Below, in pieces: positions 34,768-46,309 of a stretch of 64,000 nucleotides of DNA. The position numbers and the translations under genes were made by a program. This stretch comes from Gnetum montanum (Eukaryota; Streptophyta; Gnetopsida; Gnetales; Gnetaceae), in contig MNCI01020651.1 of NCBI GenBank assembly GCA_015680685.1, positions 146,008 through 210,007 on the forward strand. Direction: 5' to 3'. The first letter of the stretch is position 1. Each line of letters starts with the position of its first letter. The notes beneath the pieces are model-generated. The model searched no databases. It worked only from the letters and a program-made list of their open reading frames with translations, and was not told the DNA's origin.

Positions 34768-37100
34768 ATGTCTCCTTCTTCCTATGAAAGTGCCTCACCA
34801 CCTAGTTCTAAAATAGGAAACAGTCGGTGGCATAATAAACATGACGTTGATCTGCCAGTCCCTCAACAAGTTTAAGTGGTATATATTCATCATGATGAGT
34901 ATATACTAGACTTCACCTTTATCCTCCATTAAGATAAAAAACTGTGTTGGCAAGACTTAGAAGATAGTATAGTGTTACGTCCTGATCGTTTAGTCCTGAG
35001 CATGCTTCTTCATGCTCTCGTATGAATTGCCATGTTGCACTTACATGTAGAATACGTTGTGTAAGACCATGACTCGAGAGAGTACTATCCCACAGAGGAA
35101 AAACATCAAAGGGACTTGTAATAGGAAAGACATCATAAATCTTTGAAGGGTAAGTGGTCCCAGGATGCCCCACATGTCTTAAGAGAAAATGAGGATAGTG
35201 AACCTACCTCAAGTAGTTGCCCACACAACAATGTTCCTCCCCTTGACTTTGGCCAAGGGGTTGTGCATTAGGACCTTCATTCCACTATTCACAACCTAGG
35301 TTCTAATACTCACAAGCACAAAAGGTCCAAAAGAGAGACACAAACTCATGATAAAGGTGAACATTCTGATCGTAATTGTAATTGGGGCCAAGACCGCTGA
35401 AGAGAAGGTAATAAACATCGTCATGGAGAAAATTCTCCTTCTTCACCTTCATCATCTCATTCACCCTCTCCTTCAATATTCAGATGTGTCCATAAAGAAA
35501 AAGACCATGGGGATAAAGGTAGGCAAAGTGAAATTCATAGACAAAACAACTAGGAAAGGGAACGAGGACACTCTAGAGAGTCATGACATAGAAGAAGGGA
35601 GAGTAGGGAACATCGTTGGCATCATAGACGCCATGGATGAGATGATCATGATGAACCCCTACTCGCTACTTGAAGTATGTTGGACATAACTAAGGCTATT
35701 AGAATTCCAACAAGGCATTAGAAAGATAGTAGGATCAAGAGATTAGATATGAACAATATCCCACAATTTGAAGTGGGATACAACACTGATCCTCAGAATC
35801 ACTTACAAGCATTCCATGATGCATGTGCCTAAGAAAATATAGAGAACGAATGGAAAAAACATAAGTTGTTTTCATGGACACTAGTTAAAGAATCAGAAAA
35901 CTAGTATTGGTCTTTAGAACCGGAATCCATTCATAGGTGGAGTACTATGTTAGAACTTTTTAATGACAAGTACCAAACGTACTCCTGAGTGTCTAACTTG
36001 TGAAATCAAATCCAAGGTTAGAAACAAGGAGGACATGAACCCTTGGATGCTTCCATGGGTTAATATTATGCACTATTACACCATTGTCTTGGCCATGGTT
36101 ATTCACAAATGGATCAACTATGCCATCTCATGGATGGGCTTAGGCATGAAACGAGAAGAACCATTAGGACTTATGCTCAAGGAAGACTATCCGAGCTTAG
36201 GTCCCATTAAATTCAAAGACTATTGGAGCAAGTTGCTAAGGAAGAAGGTGAGCTATGGAAAAGAGAAAGTGTGGAAGAGTATAACCAAGATCCTACCCTC
36301 TAGAAGAGGGAAGTAAGATTTTGTGAGGATGAAGAAGAGATACCACTCAAATATGGTGAACAAAAAAACTTTTCCTATCGAAACATTAACATCAAAATTA
36401 TAAGTAAAGGTAGACCAAATGTGGGATTCCCTAGACAATAGATTTCAATATATTCTTAAATAGTAGAGGATTCTATAGAGGTAAGGTAGTGATCACAAAA
36501 AAGATAAAAAAGAGAGAATCTAAACATGCACATAGCAAGGGTAAGGGAAAATTTTCCATCATTGAAGAACTTGTGGAGCTAGAAATAGACAATGATAGTG
36601 GATTTGAAATATGTCAATATGACCATCCTAAGGGATTTTTCCTTGTAATATCACATCTGCAAGAGTCTGGGGTGTATGCATTAAACCCATGATTGAACAA
36701 AAGGAAAACACCCCAAAGGTTACCTTATCCCCAAGGTAACCCAAGATAATTCCACCAACCCTTAACATATTATCCAAGTGGTACTCCACCAAAACCAATT
36801 GAGAAATATCAATAGTGATAGCATCCACAATCATGGGGAATGCTACCACCAAGGAAACAGTATCCTTACTGGCAACTTGACCCATATGAATATTATGTGC
36901 AGCATCCAATCTCCCCACGTGACCCTACTAGTCATGTCACTCCTCAACCTCACTACCGAGCCGACGAGTATTATGGAACTCCCTCTTCTAGAGGTGATAT
37001 TCTACAATAATATCATCCTTCTCATCCAGCCACATCTCATCCACCAATAGCTCCCACCAATAGCTCCCATGATGCAAGGTGAAATACCTACCTAGATGCA
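34768..37100 (+). pseudogene. R9 gag remnant
   Basis: The likely start is MSPSSYESAS at 34768, the first ATG after the primer site whose frame matches the relatives. Order: N-terminal domain (to about 35180), an arginine/histidine/glutamate-rich region (35340-35620), the capsid core (35690-36050; DMNNIPQFEVGYNTDPQNH), a second helical region (36090-36400), a zinc-knuckle-like FEICQYDHPKG at about 36604-36637 whose final Cys pair is changed, then a proline-rich linker. Stops are mostly TAG and TAA, with several frame shifts. Confidence 0.75.
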
Positions 37101-37189
37101 GCAACGTAATGCCACAAGGTCTGTTAACTCTCCACCTATTGTTGGTTCCAACAACCACATGAAGAAATGACATTTCTTTAGAACCAATA

Positions 37190-37800
37190 GACCAACCAAG
37201 CCCTTGAAATTGCAAGTGGTTGATTCCTTAGATGCCTTAGTATCAATCAAAACTTTGGAGCCTCCTTCAACCCAATCACCACACTCAATGCAAACATTCA
37301 TGCTAACACATGTCATCACCAATTGGATCAAAGTTGGCCACCTTCCCAAGAAATTATCTGATCCTAGGAGTCCTTTGATATACTTACAAATCACTAGAAA
37401 TGTACTATGAAAGCCTCTTTTAGATGTAGGTTTTGGTGTCAACTTGATCTCTCAAGAAATGTACAAGGCCTAAAACCTGCCTCCATTGAAAAAAGAAACA
37501 TCTATCTAGAGTTGGTCAACTAGTCCATCACTATCCCATTAGGACTGGTGGAAGACATTGTTACCACTATTTGTGAATGGTTTTACCTAGATGACTTCCT
37601 AGTAATTCAGGTGAACAATAGTAAGCGGGACTTCCCACTCATAATGGGAAGAGCATGGCTAAGCACCATCAACACATGCCTAGGAATCTGTCATACTTCC
37701 CTAGAAATATCAAAGGAAAACATATTCAGAAAGATCGAGAAGAAGAAAGTTCCATGCACTGCATACAGTGACATAGGGTGTAATTGTGTGCAGAGGTCAT
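37190..37800 (+). pseudogene. R9 aspartic protease remnant
   Basis: NWIKVGHLPKKL near 37320; the catalytic loop LLDVGFGVNLIS (about 37417-37452) has lost the serine of D-S-G; DFPLIMGRAWLS near 37628-37665 is intact. The frame 37548-37838 is open. It corresponds residue for residue to the R4 and R6 proteases. A post-protease spacer (37850-38030) leads into RT. Confidence 0.75.
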
Positions 37801-38029
37801 GGTTTGTACAAATTTTAGCATTGCCTACATGCAATTAGTGTGCATAAGTAATTAACATACAAAGATGCCTATATGCAATAGCCACATAACAAGAAAACAC
37901 CTAGTGGCTGATAGCTGATCAAGAAAGCAATTCACTCATATGCATGAAACCAACTGAGGGTTTGACTTGCACTTATATCAATAGCATAGATTCATTAAAG
38001 TAGGTCCATTGCCAACTTCAAAGTCTTAA

Positions 38030-38980
38030 CCTTGAAAATATAAACCAAGGGAAGTTGGAAATCCTTGAGAAATTTAAGCAAGAGCCCCTCAAGCTAAAAC
38101 TATTACCCACTAGTATGGAAGACACATTCCTAAAAAATGAAAAACCAATAATTATCAATGCTAAGCTTGCTCCTCAACAAAAAAAAGAACTACTAAAGGT
38201 AGTCAATAGATGGTCAAAAGCCTTCTCCTAGTCATATCCTGAATTAACTGGAATAGATCCTAGGATATGCCAACATAGGATTTACACTAACCCCTCCATG
38301 AAGCCTTGAAGACAACCACAAAGGCATTTGAACCCAAAGCTGGAGCAAGTAGTTAAGGAATAAATTGAATAGCTTCTCAAGGATGGGTTCATATACCTCA
38401 TTGCTGATAGTGAATGGGTTAGCCCCTTAGTTATTGTGCCTAAAAAGGAAGGAAAATGGAGAGTGTGCATAGATTTTAGGCTACTAAATATGGCAACATT
38501 CAAAGATCACTTTCTATTGCCATTTTTTGACCAAGTCTTAGACACCATTGCAGGGCATCACTATTACAGTTTTTTGGATGGATATAGCGAATATAACCAA
38601 ATACAAATAGCCCCAAAAGACCAATCCAAGACTACGTTCACCAATCCTTGGAAAATATTTGCATACAAATAGATGTCGTTTGGCTTGTGCAATGCCCATA
38701 CAACATTTTAATGATTAGTTCTAAGCATATTCCAATAACAAATACGGAATGGCATGGAGGTCTTTATGGATGACTTCTCCACTTATGGAGAAAACTTTTA
38801 TCAAGCCTTGTACTGGTTAGAGCAAGTGTTAAAATGATATGTAGAAACCAATTTGAGGCTCAACTAGTAGAAAATCCATTTGATGGTCCAAGAAGGTGTA
38901 GTACTAGGACAAAAAATCTCACACACAGGGATAGAGGTAGACCCTGAGAAAATCAAAATTATCCAAGGAATTATATCAAC
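38030..38980 (+). pseudogene. pol: R9 reverse transcriptase remnant
   Basis: Copies the element RNA into DNA. Visible motifs are EWVSPLVIVPKK with WRVCIDFRLLN (38436-38490), FLDGYSEYNQ (38572-38600), a PFGLCNA-like segment written SFGLCNA near 38680, and EVFMDDFSTYG (38758-38790), the FMDD catalytic motif of the Athila type. The thumb-side LGQKISHTGIEVDPEKIKII ends near 38965, and then the frame breaks into integrase. Several TAG and TAA codons interrupt it. The conserved insertion that Athila RTs often have before WRMCIDYR is not present. Confidence 0.8.
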
Positions 38981-38984
38981 ATGA

Positions 38985-39980
38985 TGGGGGAATGACTACT
39001 AGAATGGAGGATCCACAACAATGGATACAATTGTTAGAACCCTTCAACATTTGGGGAATTGATTTTATGAGGCCAATTACACCAATGTCCAGTGGAAAAG
39101 CCTATATCATTGTTGTTGTTGATTACCTAACTAAATGGGTAGAAACAATTGTTTTTAAGGATTTTACATCATCTACAACTGCATGATTTGTTCAACAACA
39201 AATTATAAACATGTTTGGTGTGCCTTGTGCACTTATTTTAAATAATGGACCCACTTCACAGGTGCAATGTTTTGGAAATTCATGCAACACTTAGGGGTTG
39301 AGCATAAATTGACTACACCATACCACCCCCAAGCAAATAGTCAAGCAGAATTCACCAACAAGGAGATTACAAAGATATTGACAAGAACTATTAACAAGTT
39401 TAGGTAACACTAGAGCACTAAACTGAATGATGCTCTTTGGGCATACTGCTCCACATGGAAACTTCCTATAGGCTACTCTCCCTATGAGTTAGTGTATGGT
39501 AAATTACCAACACTTTCCATTCAAACTGAGCTCCATATACTATCCATGCCATGTGACCTCAACCTTGACCTTGATCTAGCATAGAAAAAATGGTTAGTAA
39601 CCCTTAACGTGCTAGATGAAAATCTACTAACTGCCCTGTCATCTAACAAGTTGCACAAGGCATTCAATAAACAATGTCCTAACCTAAGGATTCGGAAAGT
39701 TAAATATTAACCGAGAGATAAGGTTCTCTACTAGAATCCCACACATGTGCCACAACATACTAAATTTCAAACATTGTGGGAAGGACCTTATATTATTTAT
39801 GCAATGTTTCCTTCAAGGGCCATGACAATATACAAACTTGAGAGCCTAGACAAGAAATTTTTGGTCAACATACAACAAACCAAACCTTTCCATGAGCTTA
39901 GGACAACCATTACACATGCTACCTCTATTTATGGACAACCTTGCTCACTATTTCAAATCTCCTCCTTCCAACTTAGTCAT
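38985..39980 (+). pseudogene. pol: R9 integrase remnant
   Basis: The catalytic core begins IWGIDFMRPITPMSSGK (first D at 39061-39063), continues with a second acidic position changed to N (LILNNGPT, near 39240), and has the E of a QAEFTNKEI segment near 39350. The C-terminal module has FQTLWEGPYII (about 39766-39800) and ends near 39975 with SLFQISSFQLSHG, the same tail found fused to protease in R2 and R6. The N-terminal zinc (HHCC) region and all of RNase H are missing at the junction 38965-39000, so R9 could not replicate by itself. Confidence 0.75.
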
Positions 39981-40021
39981 GGGAGAGATGGCCACCTATG
40001 CCAACTATTTTAGGCCCTCAA

Positions 40022-41229
40022 TTCTTTTTAAATTTTTGTTTTACACATTTTTCCAACTTTTCTTATTTTTTTTTACACCATTGTTCATGCTTTTACTATT
40101 TCTTTTTTTGCTTTATTCATTTTTTTTTTTACTATTTCTTCATCATCCAATAAGTGCTCATGATGGTGGATTGCATTATATCATATTAATTGCTAATATT
40201 TGGTTTTTACCTTTCAATTATTATGTTGATATAAAGGTATGGTTCTTTTGGTGAAATAGATAATGAGTGTATGCTATCCACTCATCCAAACACCTCTATG
40301 GTCTCCTTTGGCTTGGAACTATACAGTCCTCTTTTCCTAAGTAAATTTATTAATGAATTCGTGGTTGGCTACTTTTCAAACCAAGGAAAGACTGAAAGGA
40401 TGAAAAGGGTATAACTTCAAGGGGATTCAATGCATTTGTGCTGGCCATTCTCTTGGGTGCTTGAATGCTTATTTCTTTGGTTTTTTGCCCTTTTGACATT
40501 TTTCAAAAATCAGGAAGCCGAGTGAATAAAAATAAGTTTTTGCATGGTTTGGTTCTCATGCAAAAAAATAAGGAGAAATGTGAGAATTTAAAGCACACCT
40601 GTTAGACATAATAAATTAATATGGGCTACAAGCACTGGTTATGAAACTAGAAAGACATCTTACCCATGCTTGAAAGTTCCCTCTAACTAAGGCCCTTTCT
40701 CACTTCCTGCTTCTCCATCTCACTCTCCTTGGGATGGTGGTCACTCTTTGTGAAGACATTCTTGTTTCTTCAAGAGGATGGATTGGCCAAGTGTATTGAT
40801 GTGAGGTCACTAAATGTGATTGGTTTGAGTCTAGATTTGGAATGAAGTTCTACTCAGTCATCTTAACCATGAAATACACAAGGGGCATTACACAACCTTG
40901 TTCTTGGGATTCCATTACATTCTCTCTTCTCCATCTTTCTTCCCATTTTCCACTTCATTTCCAATTTTATCATTAGTCTGTTCTAAGTTGATGCATTATT
41001 TTTCTTTGGTGAATTCTTGTGCATAAGTTTTTAACTCTTGCTTCCAAATGACATTCCTAGATCCTATGGACTCTTTGGTTTTTGGGTTTATCAGGGCATA
41101 CAAGGCATGAGCCTGCTTTAGGGAGGACTCACTGGTATTCCTTTTTGGTGCAATTGTTAAGATCCTTTCCTTAAACATTTTTTTCAATCAATCATCTCTT
41201 GTTTCATCCTCATCCATGACATTCATTTT
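40022..41229 (+). other. R9 3' UTR, part before T2
   Basis: A short T-rich array (40022-40140), then sequence collinear with the R2 and R4 3' UTRs up to CATTTTATTGG, where T2 is inserted. It continues at 58768. No gene supported. Confidence 0.75.
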
Positions 41230-41234
41230 ATTGG
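41230..41234. repeat. Target-site duplication of T2, left copy
   Basis: ATTGG directly before the T2 LTR, repeated at 58763-58767. Joining the flanks at one copy reproduces the uninterrupted 3' UTR sequence of R4 near 16835. Confidence 0.9.
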
Positions 41235-42746
41235 TGTAATGACGGAAAACATCGGTCGCTGGAAATACCGAGCGAAGATCTATGTACACAGTCTTAACCA
41301 CGGATCCGTGTGAGAGCTGTGCTGGGGAAAATGAATCCGATGTGCCCTGAATGATCTTGTCAATCAGACAGGAACTTACTTAATTAATAAATTATTGAAT
41401 ATCGTGGTGGCATATATATTTCACAAAACAAACTAATTTGGTGAACCGTAGAAGGAGTAGAAAACAATGTAGAGAACTTGAAATAACGATAATGTCAATG
41501 TGACAAGGAAGATTCGATTTAGAAAAGATGCGTAATTCCAAAATCTATGATTTGACCCAGAAGCTGAATATATTGCATACAACGTTCCAATGACAGAATT
41601 CACTTATCTTTATGTGAAGTATCCATGAAACAAGAAGAAAACTGTTTAAAAGGGAGAACAAAATGAAGGTTGATCTACCTCGTAAGCTAAAAGTAGAATG
41701 CAAGGAAGGTCAAGCCTGGATGTCTATCGATCAATTGTTTTTTATCAATAAACCTTGCCAATCATACCAGATGATCTCTCAATCTCTGATCTACTCCTTT
41801 TTCCCATAGTAATCTTCGCTTAAAGCTACTAATGATCGCCAATGAGGAGGATAATATTTTCTTCCAAGAAGATTGATCGCTCTCACTACCAATGCTCCAA
41901 CAATGCCTTCTATCTTAAAAAGATTGAAAAGATCCCTCTTTCTCTATCAACTGGGGTATTTATAAGTTCAGCATCATATGGGAAGGTACAATCTTGAGGA
42001 CACGTGTCTTGAGCTTTCAGAACACTGTTGACTTGATAATTTTTATGTCAAAGTTGGTCATGCCACATTACGTCTTGGGGGCGAGATGTGCTATAAACCA
42101 CTTTTGCTGAAACTGCCTCATGCTTACGCTGTGATACGATGCTAAGCATATTGCTGCATATGGATAGCAGGTGCATATCTGGTACCGCCTTAGCTGACTT
42201 TACGCTATATTACACTTGTTTACACTGCGTAGCATGGAAGAGCGTAATAGAGCATAAAAGTAGTTAGCTCAAGCTGCTTTGCACCTATTTAGGTTGCAAA
42301 GCATAATAGAGCGTAAAATGGTCAACCTTACAATAAGTTACACTTGTTACACTACGTAGCGTAATAAGCGTAAAGTGACCAATTTGCAATAAAAAGAAGT
42401 CAATCTTCTGCGCTCCTTTGGACTCTGACTTTGACTTCCTCGAAGCTCATTACGTTGCTCTGCGTAATGGAGCATAAATAGTCCTGAAAAAAAGACTTGG
42501 TGGAATATGTAATAAGTCCAATATCATGCTACATTAAGTAGAATTACGGAGAGCAACATGATGCTATGTCACGTAATGTGGTGTAAAGAGGAAGAAAACA
42601 AAACAAAGTTAAAATTTTGAAGGAACTTAGAGCCTTCATGTTGCGTTTCTCTTCTCTTTGTTCTGTCTTCTGGATTTCAGCTACAAACTTTCACCTGAAT
42701 CGTGAATCTTCGCCTTAGGCTGATTCACAATTTCCACGGTGTTTCA
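41235..42746 (-). repeat. T2 3' LTR (1512 bp)
   Basis: Plus-strand borders TGTAATGACGG and ACGGTGTTTCA, so the element termini are TGAAAC and TTACA. TATA box on minus at 41964-41957. The TTACGC/GCGTAA cluster is at about 42120-42570. Directly inside (42747-42762) the minus strand has AAAGAGGGGCCAT, the likely polypurine tract. Confidence 0.9.
41957..41964 (-). promoter_or_regulatory. TATA box of T2 3' LTR
   Basis: TATAAATA on the minus strand, at the same LTR position as in the other two copies of this LTR. Confidence 0.5.
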
Positions 42747-42905
42747 ATGGCCCCTCTTTGTTGATGTTTAGAGGGCTTTCCCGAAAGACGTCGACAAAGA
42801 ATACGAAACACTGGATGGGTAAAAGTACCAATAGCGTACATCAATGGTTACTCAAGTGTCGCCCTGTCAGTCTAGAAGTGCAGAAGTGGGAAAAAAGAAG
42901 ATAAA

Positions 42906-43412
42906 ATGGTGCGGGAAAATTTTTACAGGAGTGAAAGAATGGAGGTTCAGGGAAAACTCAAGTTTGTGAGTAAGAAGGGAGGTTCAGGGAAGACTCAAGT
43001 GGGTGAGTACAGCTTTTTGCAAGTAATTCATGAGGCATCCTCCTGCGATTGCATTTGCATGGAGTTATGCTATCATATTCTGAATAAAGGGGCTTGCATG
43101 AATGAGTTGTGTTACATCTGCATGGCCTGGATGAGTTGTTTTTCATCCATTTTTCTTACCCCCATTTTTTTGGTGCCCACTAGGCGAGTTGTGTTACGCC
43201 AGTTCATGGACTTAACTGTAATGCAGATGCGAAAAGCGTATGTTGCATATTGTACAAGGAAAGCAGATGGAATGGCTAAGGAGTGGAATAGAAACAAGAG
43301 GTCGGATTATGAGGGAGACAGGGTTGCACTCCTAACTAGACAGGCTAACCTGAGTGACCCTCTCAAAACATTGTCTGTATTTCACCGCTCTGGTGAACGT
43401 AATTTTGAATGA
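42906..43412 (+). CDS. Uncharacterised 168-codon open frame antisense to T2
   Basis: ATG at 42906 to TGA at 43410-43412, unbroken in a region where real element genes are full of stops. It lies between the T2 3' LTR and pol, antisense to the element. The product would have a basic start containing a duplicated 37-base DNA unit (42941-42977 and 42978-43014; GGSGKTQV), a cysteine-rich middle, a short hydrophobic segment (MSCFSSIFLTPIFLV) and a charged end. No family is recognised. It may be captured host sequence, a second antisense accessory gene, or chance. The T1 fragment does not reach this region, so conservation cannot be tested here. Confidence 0.3.
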   Translation: MVRENFYRSERMEVQGKLKFVSKKGGSGKTQVGEYSFLQVIHEASSCDCICMELCYHILNKGACMNELCYICMAWMSCFSSIFLTPIFLVPTRRVVLRQFMDLTVMQMRKAYVAYCTRKADGMAKEWNRNKRSDYEGDRVALLTRQANLSDPLKTLSVFHRSGERNFE

Positions 43413-43929
43413 TTTCCTCATAGCAAGTAACCTACAATTAAAAGAAAAAATAGAGGATACCATTGTTCAGCCAAATTGCCGGCAAAGTTGTTGAAACAAG
43501 TACCGTCCAAGGCGAGAAGGAGTGAGTGGGCCATGGGTCCCAATGTTGATGCTCGGCCTAGCAAGTCACCATCCACCATCAGACTCATTGCACTAGACTG
43601 ATTATGCAAAGAACCAACTAGATGAATCTGTGAAGCTAGATTCTGATAGCAATGGCGACCAGAGATCCCCAAGGCCGTGGCTAATGAGAACTCCCTTGGG
43701 GCTCTGGATGACAAAACTGGCCTCTTAGAAGTACCATCACTGAAATAGTCACAGTAACAGTATCACCGAGGGATTAGTAGTATGCCTTTCGGCATATTTG
43801 AGGAATCAGCACAATGCCCGCGAGGTAGAGATGCTGGGGTTGTCCCAACATCCCACCCTGTTCTTTTTGCAGCCATGCACAAACATTCACGCTTTCTTGA
43901 TTCATATGTTGGCGGTCTGTAGGTCCCAG
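43413..43929 (-). other. T2 3' region, noncoding
   Basis: No gene supported. A 98-codon minus frame at 43418-43714 has no recognisable features. It leads into the tandem array at 43930. Confidence 0.4.
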
Positions 43930-44424
43930 TTTTAAGTCTTGGTAGATTGTTGTTGCTGGTTTTAAGTCTCAGCAGACCATGCTCCCAGTTTAAAGTTTGG
44001 GTAGACTGAAAAATGCTAGTTTTACGTCATAGCGGATGGCGGTAGAGCTGATTTATGGTCTCAGCAGATAGTGCTATGGATGTCAATTTCATGTCGTGAC
44101 CCAGGGACAAATCTGTGCTAGTTTTACGTCTCAGCAGACAGATGCTTACCTTTACCATTTTTACATCATGGTGGATAGTCGGTGCCAGTTTAGCGTCGTG
44201 GCAGACGTGTGCAAGAAATGTCAGTTTTATGTCTTGGTAGACCTATACAATGTTGCCAATTTTACGTCCTAGCGTTTGATTGAAATTTGCTAGTTTTGCA
44301 TCGTGGCGGACGATTTTTGCCAGTTTAGCATCATGGCAGATACGTGTAGAGAGTGCCAGTTTTATGTCATAGCAGACGATCGTCACCAGTTTAGCATCGT
44401 GGTGGACGCGTGTAGAGAATGCAC
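43930..44424. repeat. Degenerate tandem repeats in T2 3' UTR
   Basis: About ten to twelve imperfect copies of a unit containing GCCAGTTTTACGTC.TGGCAGA, with spacers of variable length (period roughly 35-50 bases), immediately downstream of the pol stop on the element strand. Tandem repeats in the 3' UTR are an established feature of Tat-type elements and a known source of satellite DNA. Confidence 0.85.
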
Positions 44425-45540
44425 TTAGATGTAGTACCACTTCAGGTGTATGTGGTTCATGGGATTTAATAACTCATTGTCGTTGATGTCTTCTAGCTTG
44501 AATGCACCATTGCCATACACACTGGATACTAAGAAAGGGCCTTCCCAGTTTGCAGAGAATTTGCCTACTAGTTCGTGAACGGCCTTGAGGACCAAATTTC
44601 CTTTCTCGATTGGATGTTGTTGAAGATTATGATGGTGCTTCTGCCTCTACTTATCTTGATACTTTTCAATGGTATCAAGCATCTGTATTCACTTCTCCTC
44701 TACTGAGTCCAAGTCCATGACCGGAGACTCGGTGTGTTGAGCATCATTTTTAATCGTGGAGAGGACCATCCGCAGAGAAGGAACTTGTAATTCGAGGGGT
44801 AGCACAACATCAGATCCATAGACTAGGCTATAGGGTGTACTGTCTGTAGCTATTCTACATGTAGTACAATACACCCATAGCACATAGAGGATCTTTTCAT
44901 GCCATCGTGTTTTATTACTGCTGAGCATTTTCTTGAGCAAATTGATAATGACCTTATTCGTTGCTTCAACTTGACCATTCTCTTGTGGGTAATAAGGTGA
45001 GGAAAAAGATTGTTTGATACCAAGACTATTACAAAAATATTTTGTTTCTACACTACTAAATTATGGCCCATTGTTGGTCACGATAGTCATCGGGAGGCCA
45101 AATCTAGTTACAATGTTGTCCAAAATGAAATGGTAGACCTGTTCAGATGTGATCTTTCACAAAGGAATAGCTTCAACCCACTTCGTGAAATATTTGGTAG
45201 CGGTGATTATGAAGCTATGCCCTGCAGAATATTTTGGTGTGATAGGCCCTATAATATCTAATCCCCATTGTTGGAAGGACCATGTAATCTGCATCGTGTG
45301 TAGTTCTGTAGGTGACATGTGTATAAGGTTCACATAACCCTGACATGTGTCGCACGTTTTAACCTTTGTAAGACAGTCTTTTTCCATATATGGCCAATAA
45401 TACCCTAAGTGATGGATTTTAGCGGCCATGGCCCATGGGGCTACGTGTCCTCCACATAGTCCCTTGTGAACCTCACTTACTATATGTTGTGTTTGATCTT
45501 TGTTAACGCAAGTAAGCAATACTCCATCAAAAAAGCGTCT
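44425..45540 (-). pseudogene. pol: T2 integrase
   Basis: Inserts the DNA copy into the genome. The N-terminal zinc region has VHKGLCGGH and CDTC (ORF from 45519). The catalytic core has WGLDIIGPITPKYSAGH with the first D at 45258-45256, then a broken stretch with the DNG-like position uncertain, then GQVEATNKVI near 44970, which supplies the E. The C-terminal GPY/F module has FSANWEGPFLVSSV near 44560-44520. The stop is TAA at 44427-44425. Several internal stops and one or more frame changes mean it is not active. Confidence 0.8.
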
Positions 45541-45579
45541 ACAGAGGGTACTGTCTCCAATGATGACGTACTACCTAGC

Positions 45580-46305
45580 TCACTTGTGGATTGCATCTTT
45601 TTCTGCGCGCATTAGCTCGTGTGGTGGTTCGTCATGCGGAAGGTAAGTTTTAATGTTATCGTACCATTCTAGTGCTTCATCCGCAAGTAGTGAAGATATT
45701 TTTGTTGTCTGAATGACGGGCTCTGTACACTCTGTCATTAAGGTAGGACAAGTGTCAAAAAAGTGTGGCGGCACATTCAATGCTAACGTAGCCAGTGCAT
45801 CGGCTAGCATGTTGTCATTTCGAGGCATGTGATGGGCATCAGTTGTTGTGAACTCTTTTGCTGTACACTCATAGTAGGGCTGTAAATGTACAGCTTTGCA
45901 ATTGTAGACTCCTGTGATTTGATTTATCATGAGCATTGAATCTCCTCTAATCGCCAGGTGTTGAACGTTAAGCTCTCTGGTTGTTAATAATCCCCTGAGA
46001 AGCCCCTCATACTCTACCACGTTGTTCATACAAGGGAAGATCAAGCGGTAGACATGTAGACATACATCCTCAGGTGATAGCGTAATGACCGTGGTGGCAC
46101 TGCCGCCTCTAGCGGTTGAAGCTCTGTCAAAATGTAACATTGCTTTGAGGCCTGTTAGAATAGGACTTAGACTATGTACATATTCATCGGGAAATTCAGG
46201 TTCTATTGTCGCTTGACTGTCAATAGGTGATGTTATTAGTTGGTCAACTATCACTTGGCCTTTCGTAGAAGATTGGCCAATATAATGCAGATCGAATTCT
46301 TCCAT
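45580..46305 (-). pseudogene. pol: T2 second RNase H domain (aRNH)
   Basis: Open for 241 codons, the longest clean pol segment. The RNase H fold is recognised from its four acidic positions: LHFDRAS (D at about 46128), MNNVVEYEGLL (E near 46008), IRGDSMLMINQ (D near 45942) and NDNMLADALATLA (D near 45801). The usual FDGA is FDRA here. A second, archaeal-like RNase H between the ordinary RNase H and integrase defines the Tat lineage. The tail (residues 180-241) links to integrase. Confidence 0.8.
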
Positions 46306-46309
46306 GATA

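Noticed and set aside
39980-41229. Envelope-like gene expected after pol in Athila elements
   Set aside because: No coding signal in the R9 3' region or its counterparts; the stretch is UTR-like in all copies.
42958-43297. Minus-strand frames opposite the 168-codon frame
   Set aside because: Short, no motifs, not connected to pol, which ends at 44425.
43930-44424. CRISPR-like array
   Set aside because: Units are degenerate, spacing varies, the setting is a plant retrotransposon 3' UTR, and no cas genes exist.
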